From contig NC_135365.1 in NCBI RefSeq assembly GCF_051622035.1, forward strand, positions 2,594,501 to 2,658,500: 64,000 nucleotides of DNA. The letters run 5' to 3'. The position numbers and the translations under genes were made by a program. This DNA comes from Arctopsyche grandis. Lineage: Eukaryota; Arthropoda; Insecta; Trichoptera; Hydropsychidae. Below the pieces are notes generated by a model that made no database searches, had not been told where the DNA came from, and was given only the letters and a program-made list of their open reading frames with translations. This document shows, in pieces, positions 32,866 through 42,626 of the stretch. Numbering within the stretch: the first letter of the stretch is position 1; each line of letters starts with the position of its first letter.

Positions 32866-33439
32866 TTAATTGCAAAAAAAGTATTATTAGCGGAAGACCC
32901 CCTTGAAAGTGATCTTGAACTTTATTTTGATTAATAATTGTGAAGTCGTCAAAGCGATAAGCGTGCATAATTCCAACTCTTTACGTATTGTTTGATAAAC
33001 GTGTCCGTTATTTACAGTATTATCAAACGACAAATTGCCACAATTAATTTAACAATAAAATATATTATACGTCACATAAAAAATGTGTAAATTAATCCAT
33101 TTATATTGCACAATTGTTTTTTTTTTTGTTGATTTGTTGAGATTGAAGCAAGTGCACTGAAAATTAATCGAGTAAGCTTTTTTAATTTTATGCGTTGATA
33201 AATTGTATGAAATATTAAATATGTATAATACAAAATTTAAAGATTGTAAATTGTATATATATATACATTTAATATTATTTGTTATCTCGTGGGTCAAACC
33301 TCGTCAGCTCAAACGTGTTCAAGAAACAATCAATCAGCATATTCTGAATGACATCAATGCATCGGTTTGACGCACAAATCAATTGTAAACATCGATAGCA
33401 GCAAAACGTTATAATGTTTTGATATCATTTTTTAAGCTA
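32866..33439. other. No gene recognised
   Basis: AT-rich sequence with short frames only. No complete repeat was identified. An exact GTTTGATAA ... TTATCAAAC inverted pair lies near 32990-33026. Confidence 0.35.
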
Positions 33440-33752
33440 ACTAGTGGTTTTACCCGGCTTCGCTCGGTATTTGTAATTTAAACCGCTTAAACATGACTAA
33501 TCGTATAGTAAACATTTTATTCAATTTATTTTATATACATTTATTTGAATATTCATTTGTTTTTTTTTTTATTAAATTGACTGTCACGAACAAAAAAATA
33601 TATACTAAGTCTCTTTCAAAATTATATGTATACCAGAATCCGGCGCCCCCCGGGACCGGAGCCGAATTTATCTGTCGTCATGGAAACTTTGACTTGTTTT
33701 CGTTTCCCACCCAACTATAGTCACAAAGTCTCTTTCGAAATTATATATTAGA
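33440..33752 (-). mobile_element. Helitron-like element, reverse orientation
   Basis: On the minus strand it begins TCTAATATATAATTTCGAAA and ends CGAAGCCGGGTAAAACCACT then AGT. The interior contains AATAAACAAATG-type sequence shared with 10718-10932 and 46491-46899, plus a GC-rich piece (about 33638-33670) not in the others. The flanks show no duplication. Confidence 0.65.
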
Positions 33753-34202
33753 TATGTGATTCTTATGCACGCTTAATATTTTTTTCAATAATGAAATATT
33801 TTTTGAGATAAAATGACGGCTTTCGATTGGCAGATTCTACCTTAGGACTTCTCAAATTTTTTAAATCGCCAGCTAAATAGCGTAATAGTTTAGTTTCACG
33901 ACCAATGAAGAGATATGTAAATATATAAACAACAATTAAATAATTTTCATTGATGAAAATATTCAATATTATGAATGTAAACCTTGGTTTTGAATAATTA
34001 TCAAATCTTGTTGTTATTTCAGACAGGTTGCAACTTATGCCATCTTCAGATTATAAATGTAATTTATTTATTTATTTTTACATATGCACATATGTATATG
34101 CTAACCACTAGCCTCATACTGTATATTGTGCTACAGTACTCAATCTATTCAGTGGATTGTGTATTAGTAAACTATAGAAAGTGCAAAATAGAGCAATGCG
34201 TG

Positions 34203-34372
34203 CATTGATGTATAATACACTAGATCCGCCCTCACGCTTTATACTGGTCTCCCTTTTGGCGCATGCAAAATACATGGCGCATGCAAAATACATGGCGCAT
34301 GCACAGTTTCTCTCAGTAGGTAAGTAGGTACCGCTGCGTCGTAGGGATAAAACCTTTTTTTCCCCATATTAT
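34203..34372 (+). mobile_element. CATTGATGTATAATACAC MITE, right end lost
   Basis: Matches the element at 43154-43392 from its left terminus through GTACCGCTGCGTCGTAGGGA. A 22-bp piece, CATGGCGCATGCAAAATA, is duplicated. The right inverted repeat is missing, where a SINE begins. Confidence 0.65.
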
Positions 34373-34374
34373 GC

Positions 34375-34720
34375 TTTTGAGCAGAGTGGTCACGGTTCGA
34401 TTCCGACTAGTAGCGGTTGGCCAGACGTTTGTTTGTGCTCCAGGTCGATGGTTTCCTTTCAGAGTTTGCTAATTTTTCTGATTTTCATTGAAACGGTTCC
34501 TGTAATTGGCATCTTCATTCCAATCTCTCTTGCAAATCCCAATTTATTTAGCGTCTTGAGGCTCGCCAATTTGATGTCAATTTTGATGTCACTGTGGATG
34601 ATGTTTGTATGAATTCGCATTGTATTAATTGTATTATTGTATTGTATCTGTATTAGTACACTCGTCGCTTTGGAGCGATCTGTAAAGGCGAGTGTACACA
34701 CATGTTCGATTGCAATAAAA
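34375..34720 (+). repeat. SINE, type 2 head, with a divergent 3' stem-loop
   Basis: Head remnant TTTTGAGCAGAGTGGTCACG with B box GGTTCGATTCC, body TTTGCTAATTTTTCTGATT and TTGAAACGGTTCC, then a 3' stem-loop. In the stem-loop GTACACTCG (34656-34664) pairs with CGAGTGTAC (34689-34697) around a GCTTTGGAGCGATCTGT loop. It ends in AATAAAATAAATAAATA. Confidence 0.7.
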
Positions 34721-34724
34721 TAAA

Positions 34725-34790
34725 TAAATATATACCAGGAAGGCCTAACCCAAGTAAACCCAATGCGCTTTCCTGGCCAATTATAAGTAT
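34725..34790 (-). repeat. SINE tail fragment, minus strand
   Basis: Inverse of the GCCAGGAAAGCGCATTGGG hairpin with one arm mutated, abutting the preceding SINE tail to tail. Confidence 0.5.
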
Positions 34791-34800
34791 CGATAAACAA

Positions 34801-35332
34801 TTATATTTATACAGTATCATAGAGACATCTTTGGACCAATTCGATAATACTAATATTTCTGGAAAAACAAAACTGATATTGTTCTCCTTTTGAAAAGCAA
34901 TAACTGCAATGAATATATATGGTATTCAATGAGACTGTTTTTGTATGAATTTTTTTCCTCTAAGCGAGACATTGTGATGTTCATTTTATTTAAAAATAAT
35001 ACTCTCAAAGGAGCCGAATTTTCTATTTTCGTAATTTCGTAATTCGTAATTTTCTATTTTCTGCAAATTTTGGCGATTAGTTCTTCCGGCAATTTTTGTG
35101 TTCGGTTTTTTTTATGAACAATATGGGTAAAGATAAACAAAATATTTAAAGCAAGAATCTACTCATTTATTTAATTGAAATTTCATTTTTCATTCATTAA
35201 TTCATCGAATACATACATACATACATATAAACATATCATTACACATTTTGAATAATTATGTTTTAATACTTGGTAAATTATTGTACATATATATGCAAAT
35301 TAAAAAGCAATCGATTTAATGGCTTCATTATA
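34801..35332. other. No gene recognised
   Basis: AT-rich, with an ATTTCGTAATTCGTAATTTT short repeat near 35030 and ATAC repeats near 35215. Confidence 0.4.
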
Positions 35333-35340
35333 CATTAAGG

Positions 35341-36923
35341 CAGCGGTTTCCAAACTGGGAGGCGCGGACTATTGCCAGGGGAGGCGCCAAAACTTTTTAA
35401 TAAAAAAATAATTTTCATACCATAATATCTACAAATAAATAAAACTTCATATCGTAGCTTAACAGTAAAAATTCAATGCATGAATGTTTATTTTTATTTT
35501 TCTTTCATTTTTATATATACATTTAATTCCTATAAAAAATTATCCGGAGAAGAAGATTTAAAAATTGCGCCTTTGCATACGCTCTGTTTTAGCTAAAGAT
35601 GCCCATTTAATTGCATATGTTCGATATGTCGCGGATAATAATATATTAGAAGACATATTACATATTTTGCAAACACATTCTTGGGAAGACCACATCCATT
35701 GAAATTTTTGATATAATAGACAGCTTTGTTGAAGAAAACGACATAAAGTGAAATAATTGCGTTGCGAACGACATAAAATAATAATTGGACTGTGTACCGA
35801 CGGAGCTCCCTCAATGTCCGGACACAAAGCAGGTCTTAAAGCATTGATAAAAAAGAAAGCACCACATGCTATCTGGACACACTGTATGATTCTCAGAGCA
35901 GCTCTATTGTCAAAAAATATGAGCGAGTTATAAGAATTATAAACATCATTAAGAATAGTCCTTTGAGAGCAAGGCTGTTTGCAAAGCTGTCTGCTGATAT
36001 GGAAGCTAATTATACCTCACTTTTGTATGACGAACGATAATTTTATTGTTGAACTTGCCTATTTGGTTGAAATTTTTGGAAAATTGAGCGGTTTAAATAA
36101 ATCAATGCAGGGATCACAAATACACCCAATTGTTCAAAAAGACAAAGTAAAAGCTTTCATTAAAAAATTAAAGTTGGGTTGGATAGGTTTTCACTTTCCA
36201 AAGATTTCTGGGCCACAGCTAATATTGAAGTCAGTAAAAATATTTTTACCACTTGGATGTTTTAGTGCTGCATTTTTCCAATTATTTCAAAGACCTTGAT
36301 TTCTCAAAGTTTTTGTGGATACAGAATCCATTTAACTACAATGAAGAAGATGAATTCGAGCTGACAACCATCGAAAAATAAAAATTGATAGAATTATCAT
36401 GCGATAGCTCACTAAAACAAAAGTTTCAAAATGAAACCATAATTAAATTTTGAATGAATCCTAGTGGAGAGTATGAAATTCAAGTGCTTCTACCGTTCGT
36501 AACGTCTTATTTATGCGAAACGGGCTTTTCGGCACTAGCTGCAATGAAAGCCAAATATCGAGCCAGGTTAATAGTCGAAAAGGAGTTACGAGTGGCACTC
36601 TCCATATTGCCCCCAAGATTTGATAAACTTTGTGCCAATAAACAACAAAATCCTTCGCATTCAATTTTGATGTGTTAGATGTAGTTTAATTAGTAATTTA
36701 ATATAAAAATAAATATATGTACGTGTTCGTATAAATTTATGTTATAGCAAAACCTTTTTATTATTCTGTCTATTGTAGAATTCAGTATTTTATTTTTAAA
36801 TAAAGGTTTATTATTTAAAAAGTGTCTATATTATTATGTCTATTAAAAAATAAAAGGTAGGGAGGCGCGGAAAAAAAATTTTTTTTTAGGGAGGCGTAGT
36901 AGCATAAGGTTTGGAAACCGCTG
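35341..36923 (+). mobile_element. hAT element (ZBED/SCAND3-like), exact 8-bp duplication
   Basis: Termini CAGCGGTTTCCAAAC and GTTTGGAAACCGCTG are perfect 15-bp inverses, with CATTAAGG duplicated on both sides (35333-35340, 36924-36931). GGGAGGCGCGG motifs lie just inside both ends. A broken transposase occupies 35784-36678. Confidence 0.92.
35784..36678 (+). pseudogene. ZBED-type hAT transposase, frame-broken
   Basis: Pieces in different plus frames follow the order of a ZBED5/SCAND3-like transposase. At 35785-35890 there is LCTDGAPSMSGHKAGLKALI with HAIWTHC. At 36034-36300 there is the LAYLVEIFGKLSGLNKSMQG block. At 36454-36678 there is the dimerisation region LLPFVTSYLCETGFSALAAM followed by KELRVALSILPPRFDKLC. 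Frameshifts, stops and an N-terminal deletion (no BED finger visible) show it is dead. It lies inside intact-looking termini, so it may have been mobilised in trans. Confidence 0.82.
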
Positions 36924-36931
36924 CATTAAGG

Positions 36932-37700
36932 GGTAAAGGTCATCCAGTAGATTCGATCATCCAGTCATCCAGTAGATCCTTTCGTCTTATGATCAATAAA
37001 TAGACCAAGACTGTTTATTAGCGTCCCAAAAAACAACCTTGTGTGCACTCATGAGCAAGGTAAAACCGAGTAATTCAATCAAATTTATATAGCTTCTGAG
37101 TACAGAACCTATGTAATAGTTGATCTTAGAATTTTAATATATATAATAATACATATATGCTTTATATTACGGATTCCCAACCTATGGGTCGCGACCTCAA
37201 ATAGATTGGTGAAGGGTTTTATGTAGAGTCATCAACTAAATCAATAAACCAAAAATAAGTGTCTAAATAATATCTTATATATAAAAGAAGTTGAAAAAAA
37301 AACATGAAACTATTCAAGAGTAAATGTACCAACTCCGATTGAGAAGAATTTATATAAATAAAAAATACTGTTTTCTGATGAAAAAAAAAAACAAAGAATA
37401 ATTATATATGGAAGATGCTACCTCCGATTGTTTTAAAATTGAAAAAAAAAGTTTCAGTTTCAATTTTGAAAAAAAAGAACTAAAGGCACAAACAGATTCA
37501 GCTGGGTGCTTCGATGGCATTCGAATTATCTCTGTGAAGTCACCATAATGTGTAAATGCAACTATTAAATTAATGTATTTATACATATGATATTAAATAA
37601 ATATTAAACTAATGATGCAAATATTAACATCATAAACTACACTGTCACGTGATGATAAAGAAAACTAAAAAAGCAACGCTTAACCTCGGCCGTTGTTTGT
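36932..37700. other. Intergenic stretch with a hAT end fragment
   Basis: GGATTCCCAACCTATGGGTC near 37171 resembles the terminus of a different hAT but no partner end is visible. The minus frame at 37350-37586 has no recognisable domain. No remnant of exons 2-3 of galectin-like copy A is found here. Confidence 0.4.
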
Positions 37701-37712
37701 TTATGCCTTAAT

Positions 37713-38010
37713 TCATCTCGTTTCACTTCAATCATTACAAATTCGCAGTTCAACATCATCTCCAACTTGGAATTGCTTTGATATGTTGAGATTTAGTTGT
37801 GCTGGAATCTCAAATAGTTGGACAGCTCCACCGAGCACTGATTCCAACATAGCCATCAGCAAAAATGAAACACGCAGCATCTCCTGCATCAAAAATAACA
37901 TTAATATTAATACAGAAGTTTCCAAAAGATTTCAATACCTTTTTGTATGTATACTCCGGAATAGGTTTGAAAGTGTTTCACTTTACCGTGAATGATCAGG
38001 ACACTGATGG
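37713..38010 (-). pseudogene. Galectin-like gene copy A: broken first exon
   Basis: The minus strand holds the 5' noncoding exon (about 37938-38010, ending ACATACAAAAAG before GTATTGAAATC) and coding exon 1 from ATG at 37878-37880. The signal peptide is MLRVSFLLMAMLESVLGG and the start of the mature part is LNLNISKQFQVGDDVEL. Compared with copies C and D, the last ~30 bases of exon 1 and its 5' splice site are deleted, so the frame runs into TGA after RICND while intron-like sequence (GAAGTGAAACGAGATG) follows directly. No exons 2 or 3 are present downstream. A hAT-type element (38032-38662) also separates its TATA-like TTATTTAAAG from the transcription start region. I judge it a pseudogene. 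Confidence 0.75.
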
Positions 38011-38031
38011 CAAATTTAAATCATCTTTTCT

Positions 38032-38662
38032 CAGTGGCGTAGCGTGAATTCTTGGTGCCCCCCCGCAAAATATTTTAAGGCGCCCCACCCCCTCCCCCTC
38101 CCCACATATTTGCAAAATAACTTGCCAAATTAATAATTTATACCTTTTTACGTATCGGTATATGTACCTATATATCAAAGTGCATTAATAGTTTAATCTG
38201 GACGACCAACAAGCAGTGCACATCTGTTCAAAGTAACTGATGGTGAATTTTCCTTAAAAACTTCTCACCTGTAAATGGTGACAGCGAAACATTTATAAAT
38301 TTTATTGATTTTAATCATATAATTTTGTTTTATTGTTTACACATTGAAAACATATATACAAGAATAAGAGAATTCTCAGCTAATAGGTTGAAGTGGCACT
38401 GACGTTCAAAAGATGGAAAAAGACGGTAGTCTTCTAGCCCTATTGGCATAGATCAATTACACAATGAGGATAAATTCAAAATATGTTAATGTATGTACAT
38501 ACACATATATGTAGTACAAATAGGTTGAAAAATAAGAGAAGTTTTTAAAAAAATTACGGAACAAATTAAAAAATCCGTGAAAAAGGTGCGCTTCGTGGCG
38601 CCCCCCCGGGTCTCGGCGCCCCCCGCATTGCGGGGTCTGCGGGAGCGGTAGCTACGCCACTG
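38032..38662. mobile_element. hAT-type MITE inserted in promoter of galectin-like copy A
   Basis: Termini CAGTGGCGTAGCGTG and AGCTACGCCACTG are inverse, with an exact TCTTTTCT duplication (38024-38031, 38663-38670). Runs of CCCCCCC with GGCGCC lie inside both ends. 631 bp, no transposase. Confidence 0.9.
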
Positions 38663-38763
38663 TCTTTTCTTTAAATAAGAGTACATATTTTTGACCCTAT
38701 TCTCACCTTATATCGTACTTAGTACCAATATTTATGCTTAGTGAACAATATTTGCTACTACCA

Positions 38764-38830
38764 ACTATGACAGTGTTACTCAAACGTTGGTCTGAGGACC
38801 GGCGATAGTCCACGAGCAGGGTTGCCAGAT
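38764..38830 (+). repeat. hAT terminal fragment
   Basis: CAGTGTTACTCAAACGTTGG followed by GACCGG resembles the left end of the hAT at 61184-62062 (CAGTGCTACTCAAACTATGG). No right end follows; the LINE fragment begins instead. Confidence 0.5.
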
Positions 38831-38865
38831 TTCCAAAAACACTACTAATCATTGTTCTTCTTGTT

Positions 38866-39390
38866 AATGCCTTGTCTGAATCCGGACGTTGGCGACCACC
38901 TCGTCGATTATTTGAAGATATCCGCATCGGTGTTTAGCGGCTCGGAACATATCTTCGGCGGTCATATCGGTCCACATGCGCATTTTCGAAGCCAAGATAA
39001 CTTTTTCCTGCCAATCCATCCAATCCTTGTCTGAACCCAAACTGCTCTCTGCTAATCGCTTCTTCACACCGTGAGTAAATTCTGCCCTGTATTATCCTTA
39101 GTAGGATCTTCAATGTGTGACTCATTAGGCTAATTATTCTGAAGTCGCTACACGTCCTCGCGTTACTCTTTTTTGGCAACGGGATAAATATGGATTGTAA
39201 CCAATCGCTAGGTAGTTCGCCTGATAAATATATTTTATTGAAGAGTTTTGTGAGATCTTCTATGTTATCGTCGTCCAATAACCTGAGGAATTCGGCAGGA
39301 ATCAGATCCGGTCCAGTAGCTTTCCGACTCTTTGCTAGTTTTATAGCATGTTCCACTTCGGATTTCAATATATATGGTCCCGTTTAATAT
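38866..39390 (-). pseudogene. LINE reverse transcriptase with internal deletion
   Basis: Reading minus from 39368: an RT N-terminal palm (KSRKATGPDLIPAEFL, LPSDWLQSIFIPLPKK, FRIISLMSHTLKILLRII, ISREQFGFRQGLD). It then jumps directly, with a frame change near 39030, to a C-terminal block (WMDWQEKVILASKMRMW, TAEDMFRAAKHRCGY, VVANVR) ending in a stop at 38864-38866. The catalytic YxDD region and thumb are missing between the two. The C-terminal style (W...LR.W.....LF..A......ANVR) is that of insect endonuclease-reverse transcriptases. It is a dead, internally deleted copy. Confidence 0.75.
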
Positions 39391-39639
39391 ATATGGTCCC
39401 GATAATTGTATTACTAATCATAGTAATACAATTATCACATTTTATAGGTAGAATCTGTAAACTGAATATTTATGGAGAAGGGAGACTTTAGCATAAATAT
39501 CTTAAAATATGTAAAATGAAATAATTCTTGAAAATTAAAACGGTTATATGGATACTGATTAGCTAATTAGTTAACAAAGAAATATTCATGTCAGAAAAAT
39601 CCAAAATATGCTGAAATTCGCTTGTGCTCGATCACTACA

Positions 39640-39860
39640 TTCTAAGGCTTCCAATCTGGTACCGTGAATCCCGGTGCTGAAACTAGTCTGAATACCGGGA
39701 TTACGGTTCTGGCAGAAATATCTTTAAAAATATTATTTTTACAAAAATAATATGGAAAAAAAAAACATAATACAACAATGGTGGGATGAGCAATGACAGT
39801 CATAGTCCATTTGTTTGCCACCCGTTTCGACGCCAGCTTGCCGTTTCTCAGAAACCTTTT
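39640..39860 (+). repeat. Dispersed repeat with palindromic CCGGGAT motifs
   Basis: TTCCAATCTGGTACCGTGAA, TCCCGGTGCTGAAACTAGTC and TTTGCCACCCGTTTCGACGC are nearly repeated at 51537-51780. No coding content; superfamily unknown. Confidence 0.6.
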
Positions 39861-40200
39861 GGTTTATTGAACTGAAATTTAATATCTACAAGTGTAAGCC
39901 TAATACCAAGTTATGTATACAATTTGCTAAGCATCCGTCAACTGGAAGTGGCATTTAACTCTTGTTCGATTTTTCTTCCACTATTTTTTCGACCCCTTTA
40001 ACATGTGTGCTCTTCACGTAAAAATTCAAGTATAATTCTTGTATCAATGAGATGAAAAAAAAAATCACTAAATATAATAAACAGAAAGCGGGACTTTTTC
40101 CTCTTAAAAAAGTCAAAAATGTTGTGATAACGATTCTTTCCACGCCCTGAACATATAATATTTAGCTGAAAATTTATATTTATATTATTTTTGTACTAAC

Positions 40201-40359
40201 ATAGAGTTGATAAGGTTTTGGTCGGAATTCGTAAGCCGGGAGTAGAAATTTTGTCTTGTGTAAGTTTTCCTACATTTGTGTTCAATTTGTATTGAAAATA
40301 CTAATAGCCGGTATGTGTATGTACATGCATATGTTCGATATACTTTTTCTAATTAATTA
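40201..40359 (+). repeat. Dispersed repeat (CATAGCCGG / TGTGTAAGTTTTCC type)
   Basis: Shares TTTTGTCTTGTGTAAGTTTT and the CATTTGTGTTCAATTT ... TAGCCGGTATGTGT order with 31381-31510 and 52150-52265. It abuts the hAT 3' half, probably having replaced its 5' part. Confidence 0.5.
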
Positions 40360-40963
40360 AAAGCTATGAAATTATTTAATAAAGAAAATTTTGAAAAGTA
40401 TTGAAAGAAAATGCCAATGGAAGATCTATGTACTACTAACCGTTGAATCATATCCAATGCTGGATACAGAAAAACTTCAAACTGAATTAGAAGTAATTTA
40501 CTCGAGGAAAGAAATGCATAGTATTAATGATTTATTAATATTTTTAAAACTTATTTTTGCAATCAATTTATGCAAAGTTCGTATGGAAATAACAAAACTT
40601 CAAATTCTGCTTACAACTTCAACTACCTCTGAGCCAGAACTGTGTTTTTCATCAATAAATAGAATAAAGACATACATATGTATATAAGAAACACAATGGT
40701 TCAGGAAAGATTGACGGCTTTGTCTATGCAGTCAATTGAAAAAAAAAATGATTATGACCAGTAAAAAATTTAACGAAAAGGTGATAGACCTTTTTTCAAG
40801 GAAAAAAGACAGAAGAATCAATTTTATAATGAAATAAAATACATATAATGTTTAATTTTGATAATTTTGATGTTAATAGTAAAATATAATCCAAATAAAC
40901 ATTTTATTTTTATTTTTAATCAACCGCAGCACCCCCAGATATCTTATCCACGAGCCGCCACTG
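40360..40963 (+). mobile_element. 3' half of a hAT inserted in galectin-like gene B
   Basis: Sequence parallels 3557-4169, including a frame-broken transposase C-terminus (LLTTSTTSEPELCFSSINRI, 40391-40687), and ends in ATCCACGAGCCGCCACTG at 40963. The 5' end is not found. The next bases, GTTACAAA, should be its target duplication and lie inside exon 1 of gene B. Confidence 0.75.
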
Positions 40964-41957
40964 GTTACAAATACAATTGAAAGTTACAAGGTAATTGTAG
41001 TGGTCAAAGTGAAACGGGATGACACACTGTAACCATATGGCCATTTTTTCTTCGGACAATCCTTATATAACACGGTGGATCCACGGTAGAATCGCGCTAT
41101 AAGAGGATTGACTGTCATTACTAGAGTACGGATAGCCAAGGTGTCGGTAATTGTTCAATTGTTGTAAATGCTTTGTAAAAAAGGTTCGGAAAACCTTTTT
41201 TACAAAGCATTTACAATATTTGAACAATAAACGGCACCTTGGTTATCCGGGCTTTAGTCATTACAATTACATTTTTGATTATATACATATAAGGGTTTAT
41301 ACAAATTACATGGGTAGATACAAAGTTTAACTCACGTGTCATAAATGAAGGGCTCGGGGCAAGATAGTGTCAACCATCATTTTGGTCCAAATTTTTCTGA
41401 ATAAGCCATCTATGTAAATTAATCATTTTACATAGGATGGCATATTCACGAAAATTTGGACGAAAATGATGGTTGACACTATCTTGCCCCGAGCCCTTCA
41501 AATGTTAAAATATATTTAATTTCAGCTTCTCGGTAAACCTGATATCTGAATTGGATAAAGATGGAGTACCATACAACACAAATTACCACCACAGATTTGA
41601 TGTTCCTGAAAACAGAGTGCTTCTTACTTCTCGCATTAACGGAAATTGGCAATATGACACTCAGACATTGGTCTCGGGCGTGCCAGTCCACAGAGGTGAA
41701 ATTCAATTTTGATTTCGTTTTGCATTTTATGTTTACACACTGATTTTTCAACCGTTATTTTTCCAGGAGAACGATTCAAAATGACGATGTATTTGGGCCA
41801 AGACGGCATATATTCCACTTTCAAAAATCAATTGACCTTTTATCCCCATAGAATTCGCATGAAGAATATTAAATGGGTCAGAATTATTGACAACCACTTC
41901 AACCAAACCGGAAGCGATGACAGCGTCCGATCGATCGGTTTTAATTATGCAGAATGA
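40964..41957 (+). CDS. Galectin-like protein, copy B, 5' part displaced by hAT
   Basis: Exon 1 survives only as its last ~30 bases (40964-40994, coding LQIQLKVT before a GTAATT donor). Exon 2 is 41526-41695 and exon 3 is 41767-41957, with intact AG/GT borders in the same phases as copies C and D. The exon 2-3 product reads FSVNLISELDKDGVPYNTNY, HHRFDVPENRVLLTSRINGNW and, in exon 3, FKMTMYLGQDGIYSTFKN with LTFYPHRIRMKNIKW. This follows the galectin carbohydrate-recognition domain strand by strand. The signal peptide and start codon are not found upstream because a hAT sits exactly at the exon 1 remnant. An AATAAA lies at 42060-42065. It may be silent unless exon 1 lies beyond the insertion, so function is doubtful. 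Confidence 0.7.
41130..41252. repeat. Foldback hairpin repeat in intron 1 of gene B
   Basis: AAGGTGTCGGTAATTGTTCA ... TTGTAAATGCTTTGTAAAAA pairs with TTTTTTACAAAGCATTTACA ... AACGGCACCTT around a TTCGGAAAACC core. One of the most symmetric copies. Confidence 0.7.
41347..41499. mobile_element. Near-perfect palindromic MITE in intron 1 of gene B
   Basis: GAAGGGCTCGGGGCAAGATA ... and its inverse at the other end make 153 bp almost wholly self-complementary, flanked by AAAT on both sides (41343-41346, 41500-41503). It ends 26 bp before exon 2. Confidence 0.8.
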
Positions 41958-42626
41958 TTATAATCAAAGAAATATTGATATAAAAATGTGTGCCAATAGT
42001 TTTATGTTGTATATATAATATACTATATGATTCGGATAATGTTTATGAATTTCCAATTAAATAAATGACTATATTCTTGCATCAGATATTTCGTTTTTTT
42101 TGTTTTTGACCACAAACGATTTAAAAACACTTTTTTCATGATACATTTATTTGCAATAGCATAGCTGATTTTGAAACCACCTTTTGATCGCTTTGATATT
42201 TTACCAATATATGGGAGTTAACTCTTATATCATGAGCAAATGTCTCCGGCATGAAGCTATAAGAATTTAATCTTCTGTCAGATCGACATGATAACAACTG
42301 GATATAAGATACTCCTCCTCCCCCCTTCTATAACTTAATAAGTTACTTAATTGGACTGCTACTTTTTTCACATTCTCATTGTCTCTTATTCTTCTCATTT
42401 GGCTGACATACCACACTGTCTCACCCTCCCCATTATGAACTTATTGCTTAATGTTATCTCAGTACCAAAAACAAAAGTATCAAGAAGAAAAAAAACACTT
42501 CATCCGATGCAAGAATTTAATAATTTATTAAATTTGAAGTTTTTTTACAATATTTTACTACTATCCGAATCGAATTCATATTAACATAATATAGAAAATA
42601 TTGTCACACATGTGTACATTTACATG
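41958..42626. other. 3' flanks of gene B and gene C
   Basis: The short 3' UTR of B (AATAAA at 42060) is followed by unassigned sequence. From about 42272 onward the sequence is the inverse of the region after gene D (48831-49187) and belongs to the inverted duplication. Confidence 0.5.

Noticed and set aside
32073-32968. Repeated frames of 63-78 codons in opposite directions
   Set aside because: They are mirror translations of the palindrome arms.
37728-41957. Copy A exon 1 and gene B exons 2-3 as one gene
   Set aside because: They lie on opposite strands, and gene B has its own exon 1 remnant at 40964-40994.
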